Counted from the stretch's first letter, positions 25,656 through 35,114 are shown. The stretch is 64,000 bases of DNA from Salinirubellus litoreus (GCF_037335815.1 NZ_CP147841.1:1984001-2048000), one strand, 5' to 3'. Made by a program: numbers and translations. Notes: generated by a model not told the origin, from the sequence alone.

Positions 25656-27203
25656 ATGCAGGCAGGTCTATGGGGAGCTAGCGGCGAGCGGGGGTCCTCG
25701 GAGGTGCTCGGCGCGATCCTCGTGTTCGCCATCCTCGTCGCCGCCATCTCCGCCTTCCAGGTGACGGTCGTGCCACAGCAGAACGAGCGGGCGGAGTTCG
25801 ACGCCTATCGCAGCGCCATCACCGACGTGGCGGAGGTGAACACGCAGATCGTCCGCACGGCCGGGCAGGGGACCGAGGGGAGCGCGATGATACGAACCGG
25901 GGTCCGGTATCCGGCTCGGGCGGTCACGCTCAACCCACCCGACCCGATCGGGTCGGTCGAGCTCACGAGCGCCGCCTCGGCGAGCGTCCTGAACGCCCGG
26001 GCGGTCGACCCCGACGAGGCCGACTACTGGGACGGCTCGGCCCGATCGTTCCCCACACAGCGACTCCGGTTCCGCCCGGCGTACAACCGGTTCGAGGCCG
26101 GCCCGGTCACGGCGACCGGTTCGCTCGTCTACCGCCAGCCCGTCCGCGGCACCCCGATACGGGTCTCCGACCAGTCGATCGTCAGGGGGACCCGCCTCTC
26201 GCTGGTCGCGGTCCGGGGGGAGATGTACGCGGCGAACGAGCTCGTCACCCTCTCGACGACCCCGGTGAGTACCTCCGCCCGCACCGTCAGGATCACGGGC
26301 ACGACGGACGCGGACGGCGACACCGAGCCGATCCGCCTCCAGATCCCGACCGACCTTGACGGTACGACCTGGAACGCCCTGCTCGCCGGACAGATCGGGT
26401 CCGATCCGAACCAGAACGTCCAGTCCGTGAGCGTCTCGGGGGGCGTGGCGACCGTCGTGCTCGACGGGTCGAAGACCTACACGCTCCAGCTCTCGAAGGT
26501 GGAGGTGCGCGAGCGATCCGACGACACGGTCGTCGGGTCGACCGATCCCGCCTACGTCGTCTCGCGCGCGGACACGAAGGTTACGACGACCGACGCCCCG
26601 GTCACGCTCTCCGTACAGGTGCTCGATACGTTCGGTAACCCCGTCGCGGGCGAACCGGTCAGCTTCAGCGATGACTCCTCCGGGACGTTCTCACAGTCCG
26701 TCGTCGCGACCGACGATCGGGGCTGGGCCACGGTGGAGTACTCCAACGGCGCGACCGGCGATGCCACCGTCGAGGCCCAGTGTGACGACTGCGTCGGGAG
26801 CAGTGCCGCGACGAAGGTGGTCTTCGACGTGACCGTCACCGGCGGAGTCGAGAGCATCAACCGCGCGCCGACCGTGGAGGTGATCGACATCGAGAAGATC
26901 AACAGCAACCGAAACGTGTTCGACGTGACCGTGCGGGCGACCGATCTGGACGACAACCTCGCCAGCGTCGAAGTCAGGCTCACCGATCCGAACGTCGACG
27001 ATCCGGACGGGACGTCCATCAGCGGCCGTTCTGAGAACGTCAACGGTGGTTCGGAGGTCGTGACCGTACGGCTCGACACCGACGACACGGAGACGAACGG
27101 CGACAACCGGCTCAACGAGTACCACATCGGAGTCGTCGTCCAGGACGGCGACGGCGCGATCGACGCGGAGAGCGTCGTAACGTCGGGGCAACCTAACTCC
27201 TGA
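25656..27203 (+). CDS. Pilin-like protein with Ig-like (Big-1/invasin-type) domain
   Basis: A 515-residue protein. The N-terminus ERGSSEVLGAILVFAILVAAI is a type III/IV-pilin-like signal plus hydrophobic stalk, followed by VVPQQNERAEFDAYRSAITDV, as in a haloarchaeal pilin-related family (DUF7289, from memory). Residues 300-385 form an Ig-like Big-1 domain (LDTFGNPVAGEPVSFSDDSSGTFSQS ... GWATVEYSNGATGDATVEAQ). A second beta-rich domain with acidic loops follows (EVIDIEKINSNRNVFDVTVRA). It is probably incorporated into or anchored by the pilus machine encoded divergently at 23671-25518 and displayed on the surface. Confidence 0.75.
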   Translation: MQAGLWGASGERGSSEVLGAILVFAILVAAISAFQVTVVPQQNERAEFDAYRSAITDVAEVNTQIVRTAGQGTEGSAMIRTGVRYPARAVTLNPPDPIGSVELTSAASASVLNARAVDPDEADYWDGSARSFPTQRLRFRPAYNRFEAGPVTATGSLVYRQPVRGTPIRVSDQSIVRGTRLSLVAVRGEMYAANELVTLSTTPVSTSARTVRITGTTDADGDTEPIRLQIPTDLDGTTWNALLAGQIGSDPNQNVQSVSVSGGVATVVLDGSKTYTLQLSKVEVRERSDDTVVGSTDPAYVVSRADTKVTTTDAPVTLSVQVLDTFGNPVAGEPVSFSDDSSGTFSQSVVATDDRGWATVEYSNGATGDATVEAQCDDCVGSSAATKVVFDVTVTGGVESINRAPTVEVIDIEKINSNRNVFDVTVRATDLDDNLASVEVRLTDPNVDDPDGTSISGRSENVNGGSEVVTVRLDTDDTETNGDNRLNEYHIGVVVQDGDGAIDAESVVTSGQPNS

Positions 27204-27935
27204 TCCGCCGTCCCACCCGCGCCCTTTCTCTCTCCCCGGCCGCCCGACCCCGCTCACCTCCGACGACGCCTACTCTCGCCTGCTGGCGGTCTAAAACGCC
27301 GGAAATGCGTTCTTCCGGAACACCGTCTGCCCCCCGGATCGGTGCGGCCACGGCAGTCCGATCGAGCGCTCGTCCGATGGGTCGGGAGCGACAACGCCAC
27401 ACCGTATCGGTCTCCGTCCCCGGACCCTCGGCCGGCGGTCCTGACGCGAGGGCATCCGACCACTCAGACACGCGGCCCGTCTCGTCCGAGCGCGTCTCGA
27501 AGAGCTACCCTCACGGTCGATCGAACCGAACACGCGCTCGCGGCGCACACCGTCGTTTCCACCTTCCCAGCGCTCTCGTCCAGTTCCCGCTCGCGCTGTG
27601 ACACACGTCGATCGCCCTCTTGCCGGCGCGCCCGGGGCTGGAACTACCGTCACCCTCCCACCATCACCATCGACGACGGGATCGTGGACCCGGTGGCGAG
27701 TCGATGTACCTCCGCTCCAGTTCCGAAGTGAGACGTTCGCCGCCGAGCCGGTTTGCCGTTCGGTTCGACGGGGGGACCCGGATCGCCGTCGCTCGAACCC
27801 CCGCGTCGGGTGTGATCCATCGCCCTGGCCTCATGCCGTCGACGCGAGTCGTCGCTCCCCCCTCTGCTCGCTGTTCGGTGGGATCGGTCCGGAGGAGAGG
27901 CTGCTCGCCGGTTCGAGGTTCGAGCGGTCCGGTCT
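27204..27935. other. 732-nt gap between convergent genes, no gene seen
   Basis: No open frame here has haloarchaeal composition; translations are Arg/Ser/Pro-rich in all frames. The only structure seen is a hairpin with a perfect 6-bp stem (CCGGAA/TTCCGG, 27299-27318) about 95 nt after the pilin-like gene, possibly a terminator. The length is unusual for a convergent spacer in this window and may represent a decayed gene. Confidence 0.5.
27299..27318 (+). terminator. Hairpin after the pilin-like gene
   Basis: CCGGAA and TTCCGG pair perfectly around an 8-nt loop, 95 nt past the stop codon at 27203. No U-tract follows, so it may be an mRNA 3'-end structure rather than an intrinsic terminator. 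Confidence 0.25.
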
Positions 27936-29561
27936 TCAGACCGTTTCGAGGTCGATCCGATCGACCGTCGGCGACCCCGCGACCGTACCCGTATCCAGTT
28001 CGATACGGAGTCGGAACGCGGTGGCCGAGACGTCGTTCGGGAACTCGACCGCGTACGTGCTGTCGGCCGAGTTCAGCGCGATCGGATCGCTCTGGACCTC
28101 GTCGGGGCTGTCGGGATTGGCAACGACGTACACCGTCACCGAGCCGCCCGAGACGCCGGCGTCGACGCCGTTGAGCCGGAGCGAGTCGCCACTCGCCGGG
28201 TCGGCGAAGTGCTTGACCCCCGTGACGTGGGTCCCGCTCTGCTGATCTAACTGCTCGATCTCGTCGGGGGTGAGCACGCGGTCGTAGATCTGCACCTCGT
28301 CGAGGTGCCCCTCGAGGAAGTCAGAGGTGCCGGTCCCGAAGCCGTAGTCCGCGTTGTCCGAGTCCTGGGCGAGGCTCATGACGTCGTCGGACCCGATACG
28401 GTGGCCCGTCGTGAACGAGTGGACCTCGGTGCCGTCGACGTAGTAGGTGACCCGACCGGTCGAGTCGTCGAGCGTGATCGCGATGTGGTGCCAGTCGCCG
28501 TCGTTGACCACACCGTCGCTGGATTCCTCGCCGTCCTCACCGTCGTCCTCGTCGTCCTCACCGTCGTCGTCGCGGTGGAAGCTCCCGTCGTGGACGGCGA
28601 GCCGCGCGTCCTGGTCGTCGTCGTCGCCGGCGTAACACCCCGGTTTGCAGAGGAACCAGAGGATATTGTTCGATCGGTCGGCGTGGTTCGCCGAGACGAT
28701 CGCCTCCTTCCCGCCGCCCTCGCGGTCGGTCCGCACCCATGCCGACCAGGTGAACGACCCGTCGGCGATGTGCGAGGCCGTCCGCGATCCGAGGTCGACG
28801 TACGCGCCCTTCTCGAAGGAGATGTCCGTCTTCTGTGGCTCGAAGTGGATGGAGGTCCCACCGAAGACGCCGGGCGCGCCGCGGTCGTACGCGTCGTGGT
28901 CGGCCAGCGAGTCGTCCTTGAGCGTCCCGTCGTTGAGCCCGGTCGCATCCTCCACCGTGACGCCGCCGGTACCGTCGAGCGGGTAGTAGCTCACGAGTCC
29001 CGGCACCGACGGCCCGCTCGCCTCGTAGCCCAGCCGGAGACGGGTCGGTAGGCGGTCGCCCACGTCGTCGTGGACGACCCGGGTCGACTGGCCCTCGTCC
29101 CAGTCGGTCGAACTCGACCAGACGAGGCGCGTGGCCGCCGCCGCCGCCGGGAACCTGGCGAACTTGCGGCCGTCGTAGAGGAGCTGGTTCGACCGGACGT
29201 GGATCACCCGGACCCGGACCTCGTCGCCGGGGTTGAACGACTGGCCGCCCAGAACCGCCGTGTCGCCGGGCTCGAACGTCGGGCCGGCGAGCCCGGCCGC
29301 GAGGTCGGTCCGAGAGGACCCCTCCGGGCCGTCGATCACGACGACCACGTCGTCGGCCGCCACCGTGTCGCCGCCGTCGTGGTCCAGGTTCACCGCCCCC
29401 GGCGTGACCGACACCCCCACGTCGACGACCGGGCCGGCATCGCTCGACGCTATCGGGGCGAGGACGGCCGCCCCGAGGAGCGCCAGGAAGAGCACGACTA
29501 TCGCCACGAGGAGGATACTACCGAGGACCTCCGACTGACCACGGTTACCCCGACACTGCAT
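27936..29561 (-). CDS. Pilin-like protein with LamG-type (concanavalin-fold) domain
   Basis: A 541-residue protein. It begins MQCRGNRGQSEVLGSILLVAIVVLF, a classic haloarchaeal prepilin signal (cleavage expected before QSEVLG) with its hydrophobic helix. Residues 190-440 form a LamG/concanavalin-like domain: LVSYYPLDGTGGVTVEDATG, GSFTWSAWVRTDREG, DGDWHHIAITLDDSTGRVTYYVDGTEV and EGHLDEVQIYDRVLTPDEIEQL. A very acidic insertion (DDDGEDDEDDGEDGEE) interrupts the domain. It is probably a surface adhesin handled by PilB/PilC, facing the other pilin-like gene tail to tail. Confidence 0.8.
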   Translation of the reverse strand: MQCRGNRGQSEVLGSILLVAIVVLFLALLGAAVLAPIASSDAGPVVDVGVSVTPGAVNLDHDGGDTVAADDVVVVIDGPEGSSRTDLAAGLAGPTFEPGDTAVLGGQSFNPGDEVRVRVIHVRSNQLLYDGRKFARFPAAAAATRLVWSSSTDWDEGQSTRVVHDDVGDRLPTRLRLGYEASGPSVPGLVSYYPLDGTGGVTVEDATGLNDGTLKDDSLADHDAYDRGAPGVFGGTSIHFEPQKTDISFEKGAYVDLGSRTASHIADGSFTWSAWVRTDREGGGKEAIVSANHADRSNNILWFLCKPGCYAGDDDDQDARLAVHDGSFHRDDDGEDDEDDGEDGEESSDGVVNDGDWHHIAITLDDSTGRVTYYVDGTEVHSFTTGHRIGSDDVMSLAQDSDNADYGFGTGTSDFLEGHLDEVQIYDRVLTPDEIEQLDQQSGTHVTGVKHFADPASGDSLRLNGVDAGVSGGSVTVYVVANPDSPDEVQSDPIALNSADSTYAVEFPNDVSATAFRLRIELDTGTVAGSPTVDRIDLETV

Positions 29562-29695
29562 CTAGCCGTGCTGGCCGCCCACCGGGGAAAAAGCTACAGT
29601 CCGCTTCAGACCCCGATACGAGCGGTCGTCGGCGCTTGCCGGGGCTACCGTCTCCCCTCTCCGTCGTCCCACCGAACGGTGTCCGAGCGCTTCGG

Positions 29696-30352
29696 TTAGC
29701 CGCTTCGCGGTGCCGTCCCGCCGACCTCGTTGCCCCCGAGTTCGGTCAGCCGGTCGACCACGTCGTCGGTCAGCAGCTCGGCGGCGGGGGGGAACCCCGC
29801 CCGGTCGCCGACGAGGTCGGCGGCGAACGCCCCGGTCTCCGGCGCGTCGGCACCGACGGCGGTCGCCCCGGCGAGGACGGCGAGTTCGACGACGTCCCGT
29901 TCGAGCTCCCGGTCGAGCGTGGGATCCTCGCGCTCGCGGCGCTCGGTCTGGTCGCGACCGAACGACCGGACGACCCCGACGGCGGCGGCCGCCGCCTCCG
30001 TCCGGGCGAGCAGGTAGAACCCGCGGGAGACGAGCACGTTCGCCGCGAGTATCTCCATGTCGGCCGGGACGTCGGCCGCCCCGTCGGCCCCGCTCCAGGG
30101 GTCCTCGTTGGCGAGCCGCCGCGTGAGCCGGAGTCCGACGTAGATGAGCTGGACGCCGACGGCCCGTTCGGTCAGCCCGTCGATCCCACTCGGATCGACG
30201 TCGCCGAACAGGTCCGCGACGACGAGCGTCAGGGAGCCGGGGACGGTCGACCCGCTCTCGAGGAGCGAGACCATCTCCCCCCTCAGGTCGTCGGGGACGA
30301 CGTCACGTACCGCCTCCTCGGCAGCCCCCCGGACCGCGGCGGCTTCCTCCAT
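29696..30352 (-). CDS. Conserved haloarchaeal all-helical protein, unknown function
   Basis: A 218-residue soluble, mostly helical protein beginning MEEAAAVRGAAEEAVRDVVPD, with the conserved-looking central block ERAVGVQLIYVGLRLTRRLAN and a later FYLLARTEAAAAAVGVVRSFG. It resembles a haloarchaeal family (possibly DUF7114) with a distant polyprenyl-synthase-like helical layout. The Asp-rich catalytic motifs of prenyl synthases are not visible, so no reaction is proposed. It stands alone between the LamG pilin and a divergent metallo-deacylase. Confidence 0.65.
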   Translation of the reverse strand: MEEAAAVRGAAEEAVRDVVPDDLRGEMVSLLESGSTVPGSLTLVVADLFGDVDPSGIDGLTERAVGVQLIYVGLRLTRRLANEDPWSGADGAADVPADMEILAANVLVSRGFYLLARTEAAAAAVGVVRSFGRDQTERREREDPTLDRELERDVVELAVLAGATAVGADAPETGAFAADLVGDRAGFPPAAELLTDDVVDRLTELGGNEVGGTAPRSG

Positions 30353-30600
30353 CGCGAGACTCTAGGGCAGTTAGGGCCAAAGACCTTTGGAAACTACCCA
30401 CAGACGAGGCCTCCGTCAGCGGGAGGGATTGGACCGGACACGGCCTCCACCGGGTACCCGAGTCGACGGCTCTCGCCCCGTCCGTCGTCCTCTCGGGTGA
30501 TCGGAGCGTGACTCTCCGCGCGTGAGGCCGTCCCGCTCCGCCGATCGGTTCCCGTCGCGGGTCCCGATCCCGATGCCACCGGGATCGCCAACCCCCGTCG

Positions 30601-30608
30601 ATTATACC
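30601..30608 (+). promoter_or_regulatory. TATA box of the metallo-deacylase gene
   Basis: ATTATACC lies 23-30 nt before the ATG at 30631, consistent with leaderless transcription. Confidence 0.5.
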
Positions 30609-30630
30609 CCGTCCCTTCGACCGTCGGCCC

Positions 30631-31593
30631 ATGTCCGGACACACCGCCGAACGCATCACACTCGTCCGGTTGCCCTCGGGTGTCCCGATCCAGACGAGGG
30701 TCCACACCTACGGGGACGGCGACGGCCCGACGCTCTACGTCCAGGCGGCCCAGCACGGGCGCGAGATCAACGGGACGGCGACCCTCCGACGGCTCCACGA
30801 GCGGCTCGACCCGACTGACGTCTCGGGGACGCTTGTCGCCGTCCCCGTGGCCGACCCGCTGACGTTCGATCAGGTGGCGTACACGACGACCGAGCCGATC
30901 GACAGCGTCAACCCGAACATGAACCGCGTCTGGCCGGGTGACGAGTCGGGGACCCTCCACGAGCGGATGGCCGCCCGGCTGTGGTCGCTGGCCGGCGAAG
31001 CCGACGCCATCGTCGACCTCCACACCGCAAGTAGGGACTCGCTCACCCACGTCGTCTTCCGGGAGGACGACGCCGACTCCCGGGATCTGGCCGAGGCGTT
31101 CGGCACCGATCTCCTGCTCGCCGAACTCGCCGACGAGGAGGCCGACGAGGAGTGGCACGCCCGCGACTTCGGCGGCAAGCTCCGGGTCGCGGCCTCCGAG
31201 GAGGGGATCCCCTCCATCACGCCCGAACTCGCCCACAACAAGGAGATCGTCGAGTCGGCCGTCGAGACGGGCGTTTCGGGCGTCATGAACGTCCTCCGGG
31301 AGCTCGGGATGCTCCCCGACTCCCCCCAGGGCGGGACCCCGCCGCTCTACCGGAATCACCTCGGTCGGGTCACGGCCGAGGACTCGGGACTGTTCCGCGT
31401 CGAACCGGGTGTCGAGATCGGCCAGGAGGTCGAGGCGGGCGAGCACGTGGGCACGCTGTACGATCCGACGAGCTACGAGGTCCTCCAGCGTGTGGAGACC
31501 GATCGCGCCGGCCTGCTCTACACGGTCACCCGTGAGTCGACGGTGAACGCCGGGGACTCGCTCGTCCGGGTGGCGCTCCCGCTCGACGGGTAG
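30631..31593 (+). CDS. Succinylglutamate desuccinylase/aspartoacylase-family zinc hydrolase
   Basis: A 320-residue M14-like metallo-hydrolase. The zinc ligands are His and Glu of QAAQHGREINGTATL (HxxE) and His of DAIVDLHTAS. NPNMNRVWPG supplies the substrate-binding Asn/Arg segment. The C-terminal 90 residues (GRVTAEDSGLFRVEPGVEIGQEVEAGEHVGTLYDP) form a barrel-sandwich lid typical of the AstE/AspA-like branch. It removes an acyl group from an N-acyl amino acid or related amide; the true substrate is unknown. It lies 77 nt upstream of artA, which has its own TATA box. Confidence 0.87.
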   Translation: MSGHTAERITLVRLPSGVPIQTRVHTYGDGDGPTLYVQAAQHGREINGTATLRRLHERLDPTDVSGTLVAVPVADPLTFDQVAYTTTEPIDSVNPNMNRVWPGDESGTLHERMAARLWSLAGEADAIVDLHTASRDSLTHVVFREDDADSRDLAEAFGTDLLLAELADEEADEEWHARDFGGKLRVAASEEGIPSITPELAHNKEIVESAVETGVSGVMNVLRELGMLPDSPQGGTPPLYRNHLGRVTAEDSGLFRVEPGVEIGQEVEAGEHVGTLYDPTSYEVLQRVETDRAGLLYTVTRESTVNAGDSLVRVALPLDG

Positions 31594-31639
31594 CGGGAGC
31601 GGGGCGGCGGGAGGACACCGCTACCGACACACGACAAGA

Positions 31640-31648
31640 CATATAGAC
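31640..31648 (+). promoter_or_regulatory. TATA box of artA
   Basis: CATATAGAC ends 22 nt before the artA ATG (31671), giving a leaderless transcript. Confidence 0.5.
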
Positions 31649-31670
31649 GCTATGGACCAACGTGGCGTAG

Positions 31671-32693
31671 ATGCCGGGTCTCGTCGAGTGGTCGCTGTCC
31701 GTCCACGACACCGTCGCCGAGCCGCTGGCGTGGGCCGTCGTCGCCGCGTTCGTCGCCGGTGCGGCGGCCGACCTCCGGTCGCGGTCGCTGGCCCGCCGGG
31801 TGAGCGTGGGCGCCTGGATGCTGTTCGCCGTCTTCTGGCTCGTCCAGGCTCCCCACTTCGCGTTCGACCAGAAGTCGGCCATCGAGGGCGTGGGGAGCGC
31901 CGTCGCCGTCCCGGTCTCGGCCTACGTGGGCTTCCTGCTCTGGAACGGCCGGGACTCGCTTCTGACCCTCTCGCGGGCCGTCGCGGTGATGGGCGTCGTC
32001 TTCATGCCGTTCGAGATGATCGACCCGCTCCGGCGCTGGCTCGTCGAGACGGTGACGAGACAGACCGAGTTCCTCATCTACACCGTCGGCTCCTCGCCCG
32101 AGGTGATCGAGGGATCGCGGATCTGCAGGGAGGTCGCCGCGACGAACGGCCAGCCCACCTGCGCGCAGACCTACCCGGGCTATCGGAACACGTTCCTCTA
32201 CGAGACGAACGGCCAGCGGATCTCCTACACCATCCTCATCGCCTGTACCGGCATCGGGAGCATGGCGATCTTCGCGGGGCTGGTCGCGGCGGTCCGGGCA
32301 CCCCTGGAACGGAAGCTCCGCGCGCTCGCGATCTCCCTGCCGATCATCTACGCGCTCAACCTCGTCCGCAACGTCTTCATCGGCGTCTCGTTCGGCGAGA
32401 TGCGGATGCAGGTGTTCCCCGAACTCGTCGCCTCCGTCTTCGGGTTCTCGCTCGCGCAGGACCCTGCGCTGGTGTCCTACTACGTCGCCGACAAGATACT
32501 CGCCCAGACCGGCTCGGTCCTGGCGCTGGTGGCCATCACCTACCTGGTCGTCCGCGAACTCCCGGAGGTGCTCACGGTCGTCGAGGACCTGCTGTTCGTG
32601 TTCACGGGGACGGAGTACGACCTCCGGTCGGCGCTCGCGGTGAGTCCGGTCCGTGCCGACGGCGAGGGAGTCGAGGTCTCCGAGGAGGGCTAA
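31671..32693 (+). CDS. artA: Archaeosortase A
   Basis: A 340-residue multi-pass membrane enzyme. The exosortase/archaeosortase catalytic Cys is in ILIACTGIGSM (C192) and the catalytic Arg in ALNLVRNVFIG (R233). The segment SYYVADKILAQTGSVLAL is also characteristic of ArtA. The enzyme recognises the PGF-CTERM tail of exported proteins, removes it and enables their lipid attachment; the S-layer glycoprotein is the best-known client. BtuF (7950) in this window carries such a tail and an archaetidylserine synthase is at 41832. The stop overlaps that of dphB on the other strand. Confidence 0.92.
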   Translation: MPGLVEWSLSVHDTVAEPLAWAVVAAFVAGAAADLRSRSLARRVSVGAWMLFAVFWLVQAPHFAFDQKSAIEGVGSAVAVPVSAYVGFLLWNGRDSLLTLSRAVAVMGVVFMPFEMIDPLRRWLVETVTRQTEFLIYTVGSSPEVIEGSRICREVAATNGQPTCAQTYPGYRNTFLYETNGQRISYTILIACTGIGSMAIFAGLVAAVRAPLERKLRALAISLPIIYALNLVRNVFIGVSFGEMRMQVFPELVASVFGFSLAQDPALVSYYVADKILAQTGSVLALVAITYLVVRELPEVLTVVEDLLFVFTGTEYDLRSALAVSPVRADGEGVEVSEEG

Positions 32694-33508
32694 CGGTCAG
32701 CCTCGTCCTCCGCCGGCAGGAGCGCCTTCGGCGCGCCCGCGAGTGCCGCCAGCGCCTCGCGTTCGACGTGGTGTAGCTCGCCGGGGACCACGAGCAGGTG
32801 GAGCGGGTCGCCGAACTCGCGGTCGGCGAGCGCCGAGAGCCGGTCGGCGGCGACGAGCGGCTCGGGGCTCCCCGCGCGGCAGACTGCCACCGCGAGGCGG
32901 TCATCGTCTCCGTCCCCGCCCTCGTCTTCGTCCGCGTACGCCTCCGCGAGCAGTCCCGCGGCGACGTCGGCGGTCATGAACCGGTCCGCGTCGCGCTCGG
33001 CCTTGATGTCGAGGAAGACGAGGGTGTGGAGCCCGCGCTCGCGGTTCGCCTCGATCGTATCCGTGACGCTTCTCGGCACCTGCATCGACCCGTAGGGGAA
33101 CGGGAGCGTCGTCGCCTTCCCGAACCGGTAGTTCTGGAGCCCGGTGAGCGAGGCCGCGGCGGCCGCCGCGGTCGTCCCGTGGATCACGCGGGTTTCGATA
33201 CCCCGCTCGTGGGCCCGCAGACGCAGGTCGACGTGGGTGGTCGAGATCATCGTATCGCCCGCGGTGCAGAAGACGGCCTCACCGTCCGCTGCGGCATCGA
33301 GTATCGGTTCCGGGTCCTCCTCGACGCCAGCGCGGTCGCGGACCTCGATCTCGGTTTCATGAAAGGCTTCGAGGTCCTCGTGGGTCGTGCCGATCAGCCG
33401 CGAGGTGTAGAACTCGGCGAACACGCGGTCCGCTCTCCGGATGGCTTCGCGGCCCTCGACGGTGACCGAACGCTCGTCGTAGAGGCCGAGGCCGACGAAG
33501 GTGAGCAT
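32690..33508 (-). CDS. dphB: Diphthine synthase
   Basis: A 272-residue SAM-dependent methyltransferase beginning MLTFVGLGLYDERSVTVEGRE, with AVFCTAGDTMISTTHVDLRL and GLQNYRFGKATTLPFPYGS. These are the defining blocks of archaeal DphB/Dph5. It methylates the modified histidine of elongation factor 2 during diphthamide synthesis. The C-terminal part contains an acidic insertion (ADEDEGGDGDDDR) usual for haloarchaea. The ATG at 33508 gives the family N-terminus exactly. Confidence 0.94.
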   Translation of the reverse strand: MLTFVGLGLYDERSVTVEGREAIRRADRVFAEFYTSRLIGTTHEDLEAFHETEIEVRDRAGVEEDPEPILDAAADGEAVFCTAGDTMISTTHVDLRLRAHERGIETRVIHGTTAAAAAASLTGLQNYRFGKATTLPFPYGSMQVPRSVTDTIEANRERGLHTLVFLDIKAERDADRFMTADVAAGLLAEAYADEDEGGDGDDDRLAVAVCRAGSPEPLVAADRLSALADREFGDPLHLLVVPGELHHVEREALAALAGAPKALLPAEDEADR

Positions 33509-33646
33509 GGGCCGCGTACCCCCGGGACGGTATAGGGGCTGTCGGTCCCGTCCGCCGGTCGCCTGGCTACCGTCGCGCCGGGCCGGGGACAGTTCGGGGG
33601 GCGGGTCGACGGTGGGGTTTTGGTCGCGGCGGGCGAGCCTCGGGGC

Positions 33647-34030
33647 ATGGATCCCCCGGCGGTCGGCGAGACGTTCACCACCGCCCGGACGTTCACGACC
33701 GAGGACGTCCGGCGGTTCGCCGACGTGACCAACGACACACAGCCCATCCACACCGAACCCGACGAGGACGGGCGGCTCGTGGTCCACGGCCTCCTCACGG
33801 GATCGCTACTGACCGACATCGGCGGCGACCTGGAGGTGCTCGCGCGGACGATGGAGTTCGAGTTCCGCCGGCCCGTCCGGACGGGCGAGCGCATCACCTG
33901 CACCTGGACGGTCGACTCCGTCGAGGAGCGCGAGGATCGGTACACCCTCGGGAACGACGTCGTCCTCGCCGACGAGGACCGCGAGACCGTCGCCACCGCG
34001 CGCGTCGAGGGTGTCGTCTGGAAGGAGTGA
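33647..34030 (+). CDS. MaoC/hydratase-2-like protein
   Basis: A 127-residue hot-dog-fold protein. Hydratase-2 motif: VRRFADVTNDTQPIHTEPDE, with Asp and His at the catalytic positions of the YxxxSGDxNPxH-type signature, though the usual Asn-Pro is altered to Gln-Pro. It continues GRLVVHGLLTGSLLTDIGG and MEFEFRRPVRTGERITC, as in MaoC-like dehydratases. A role as enoyl-CoA hydratase or thioester hydrolase is likely. It stands as a single gene and the substrate is not known. Met at 33647 is preferred over an upstream extension. Confidence 0.85.
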   Translation: MDPPAVGETFTTARTFTTEDVRRFADVTNDTQPIHTEPDEDGRLVVHGLLTGSLLTDIGGDLEVLARTMEFEFRRPVRTGERITCTWTVDSVEEREDRYTLGNDVVLADEDRETVATARVEGVVWKE

Positions 34031-34120
34031 GCCGGCGAGCACCGGGACCCGCACGTCCGGTTCGCCCCGTCCACGGCTCGGAACGCCAGCCTTAGGCCCT
34101 CCCGCCGCGCACTCCCGTCG

Positions 34121-35101
34121 ATGAGCGTCCCGTGCGTGCGCGTCCCCCGCGAGGAGGGCGAGGCGACTCGGCAGGCCCTCGCCGACCTCGACCTGCTGGA
34201 CGACGCCCACGACATCACCGTCGAGGGCGACCGGCTCTACATCCCGGTCTCCGAGCCGACGGCCGTCCCCGCGGAGTTCGACGTCGTCACCCACGACGCG
34301 CCCGAGCGGGACAGACAGACCCTCCCCGCCGATATCCTGGGCTGGGAGCCCAGCTACGAACGGCTCGGCGACATCGTCGTCCTCGACGAGGACGACCCCG
34401 AACGGGCACGCGAGGCCGCCCGCGCCATCGCCGAGTCGGCTATCCCCGCGAAGACGGTCGTGAACCGCGCTTCCCCGATCGAGGGCGAACTCCGGATCCG
34501 ACGGTGGGACGTGCTCCACGGCGAGGACACCGAGACCGTCCACCGCGAGTACGGCTGTGCGTTCGCGCTCGACATCGCCGAGGTGTACTTCTCGCCGCGA
34601 CTCGCCACCGAACGACACCGCGTGGTCGAGCAGGTCGAGCCCGACGAGCGCTTCTTCGACATGTTCGCCGGGGTGGGCCCGTTCGTGATCCCCGCCGCGA
34701 AACGTGGAGCCGAGTGTGTGGGCGTCGATCTGAACGAGGTCGCCGTCGGCTACCTCCGGGAGAACGCCGAGCGGAACGGCGTCGCCGACCGCGTGACGGC
34801 CATCGCGGGGGACGTACGCGGTGTAGAGGGGTACGACGACTGGGCCGACCGGCTGGTGATGAACCTCCCCCACTCGGCCGACGAGTTCCTCGACGCGGCG
34901 GTGGCGCTGGCCGGCGACGACTGCACCCTCCACTACTACGACATCCAGCACGAGTCCGACCCGTTCGGACCGGGCGAGCGGGCGATACGCGCGGCCGCCG
35001 AGGACGAGTACGACGTGGAGGTGCTGGAGCGACGGGAGGTCAGGTCGTACGCCCCACACGAGCTGAACGTCTGTCTGGACGTCAGGCTCTATCGCACGTG
35101 A
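34121..35101 (+). CDS. trm5: tRNA (guanine37-N1)-methyltransferase Trm5
   Basis: A 326-residue class I methyltransferase. The N-terminal region MSVPCVRVPREEGEATRQAL and ILGWEPSYERLGDIVVLDEDD are typical of Trm5. The SAM-binding motif I is FFDMFAGVGPFVIPAAK, followed by VGVDLNEVAVGYLRENAERN. The catalytic NPPxxx-like motif is MNLPHSADEFLD. It makes m1G37 in tRNAs with G36/G37 and so prevents +1 frameshifting. The tRNA-Thr(CGU) gene lies 48 nt downstream, but that tRNA has A37 and is not an expected substrate. Confidence 0.92.
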   Translation: MSVPCVRVPREEGEATRQALADLDLLDDAHDITVEGDRLYIPVSEPTAVPAEFDVVTHDAPERDRQTLPADILGWEPSYERLGDIVVLDEDDPERAREAARAIAESAIPAKTVVNRASPIEGELRIRRWDVLHGEDTETVHREYGCAFALDIAEVYFSPRLATERHRVVEQVEPDERFFDMFAGVGPFVIPAAKRGAECVGVDLNEVAVGYLRENAERNGVADRVTAIAGDVRGVEGYDDWADRLVMNLPHSADEFLDAAVALAGDDCTLHYYDIQHESDPFGPGERAIRAAAEDEYDVEVLERREVRSYAPHELNVCLDVRLYRT

Positions 35102-35114
35102 ACGAGTCCGGAAT

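Noticed and set aside
27291..28245. Several frames of 100-215 codons around the spacer between the pilin-like genes
   Set aside because: All are Arg/Ser/Pro-rich, overlap each other, and partly run antisense into the LamG pilin gene.
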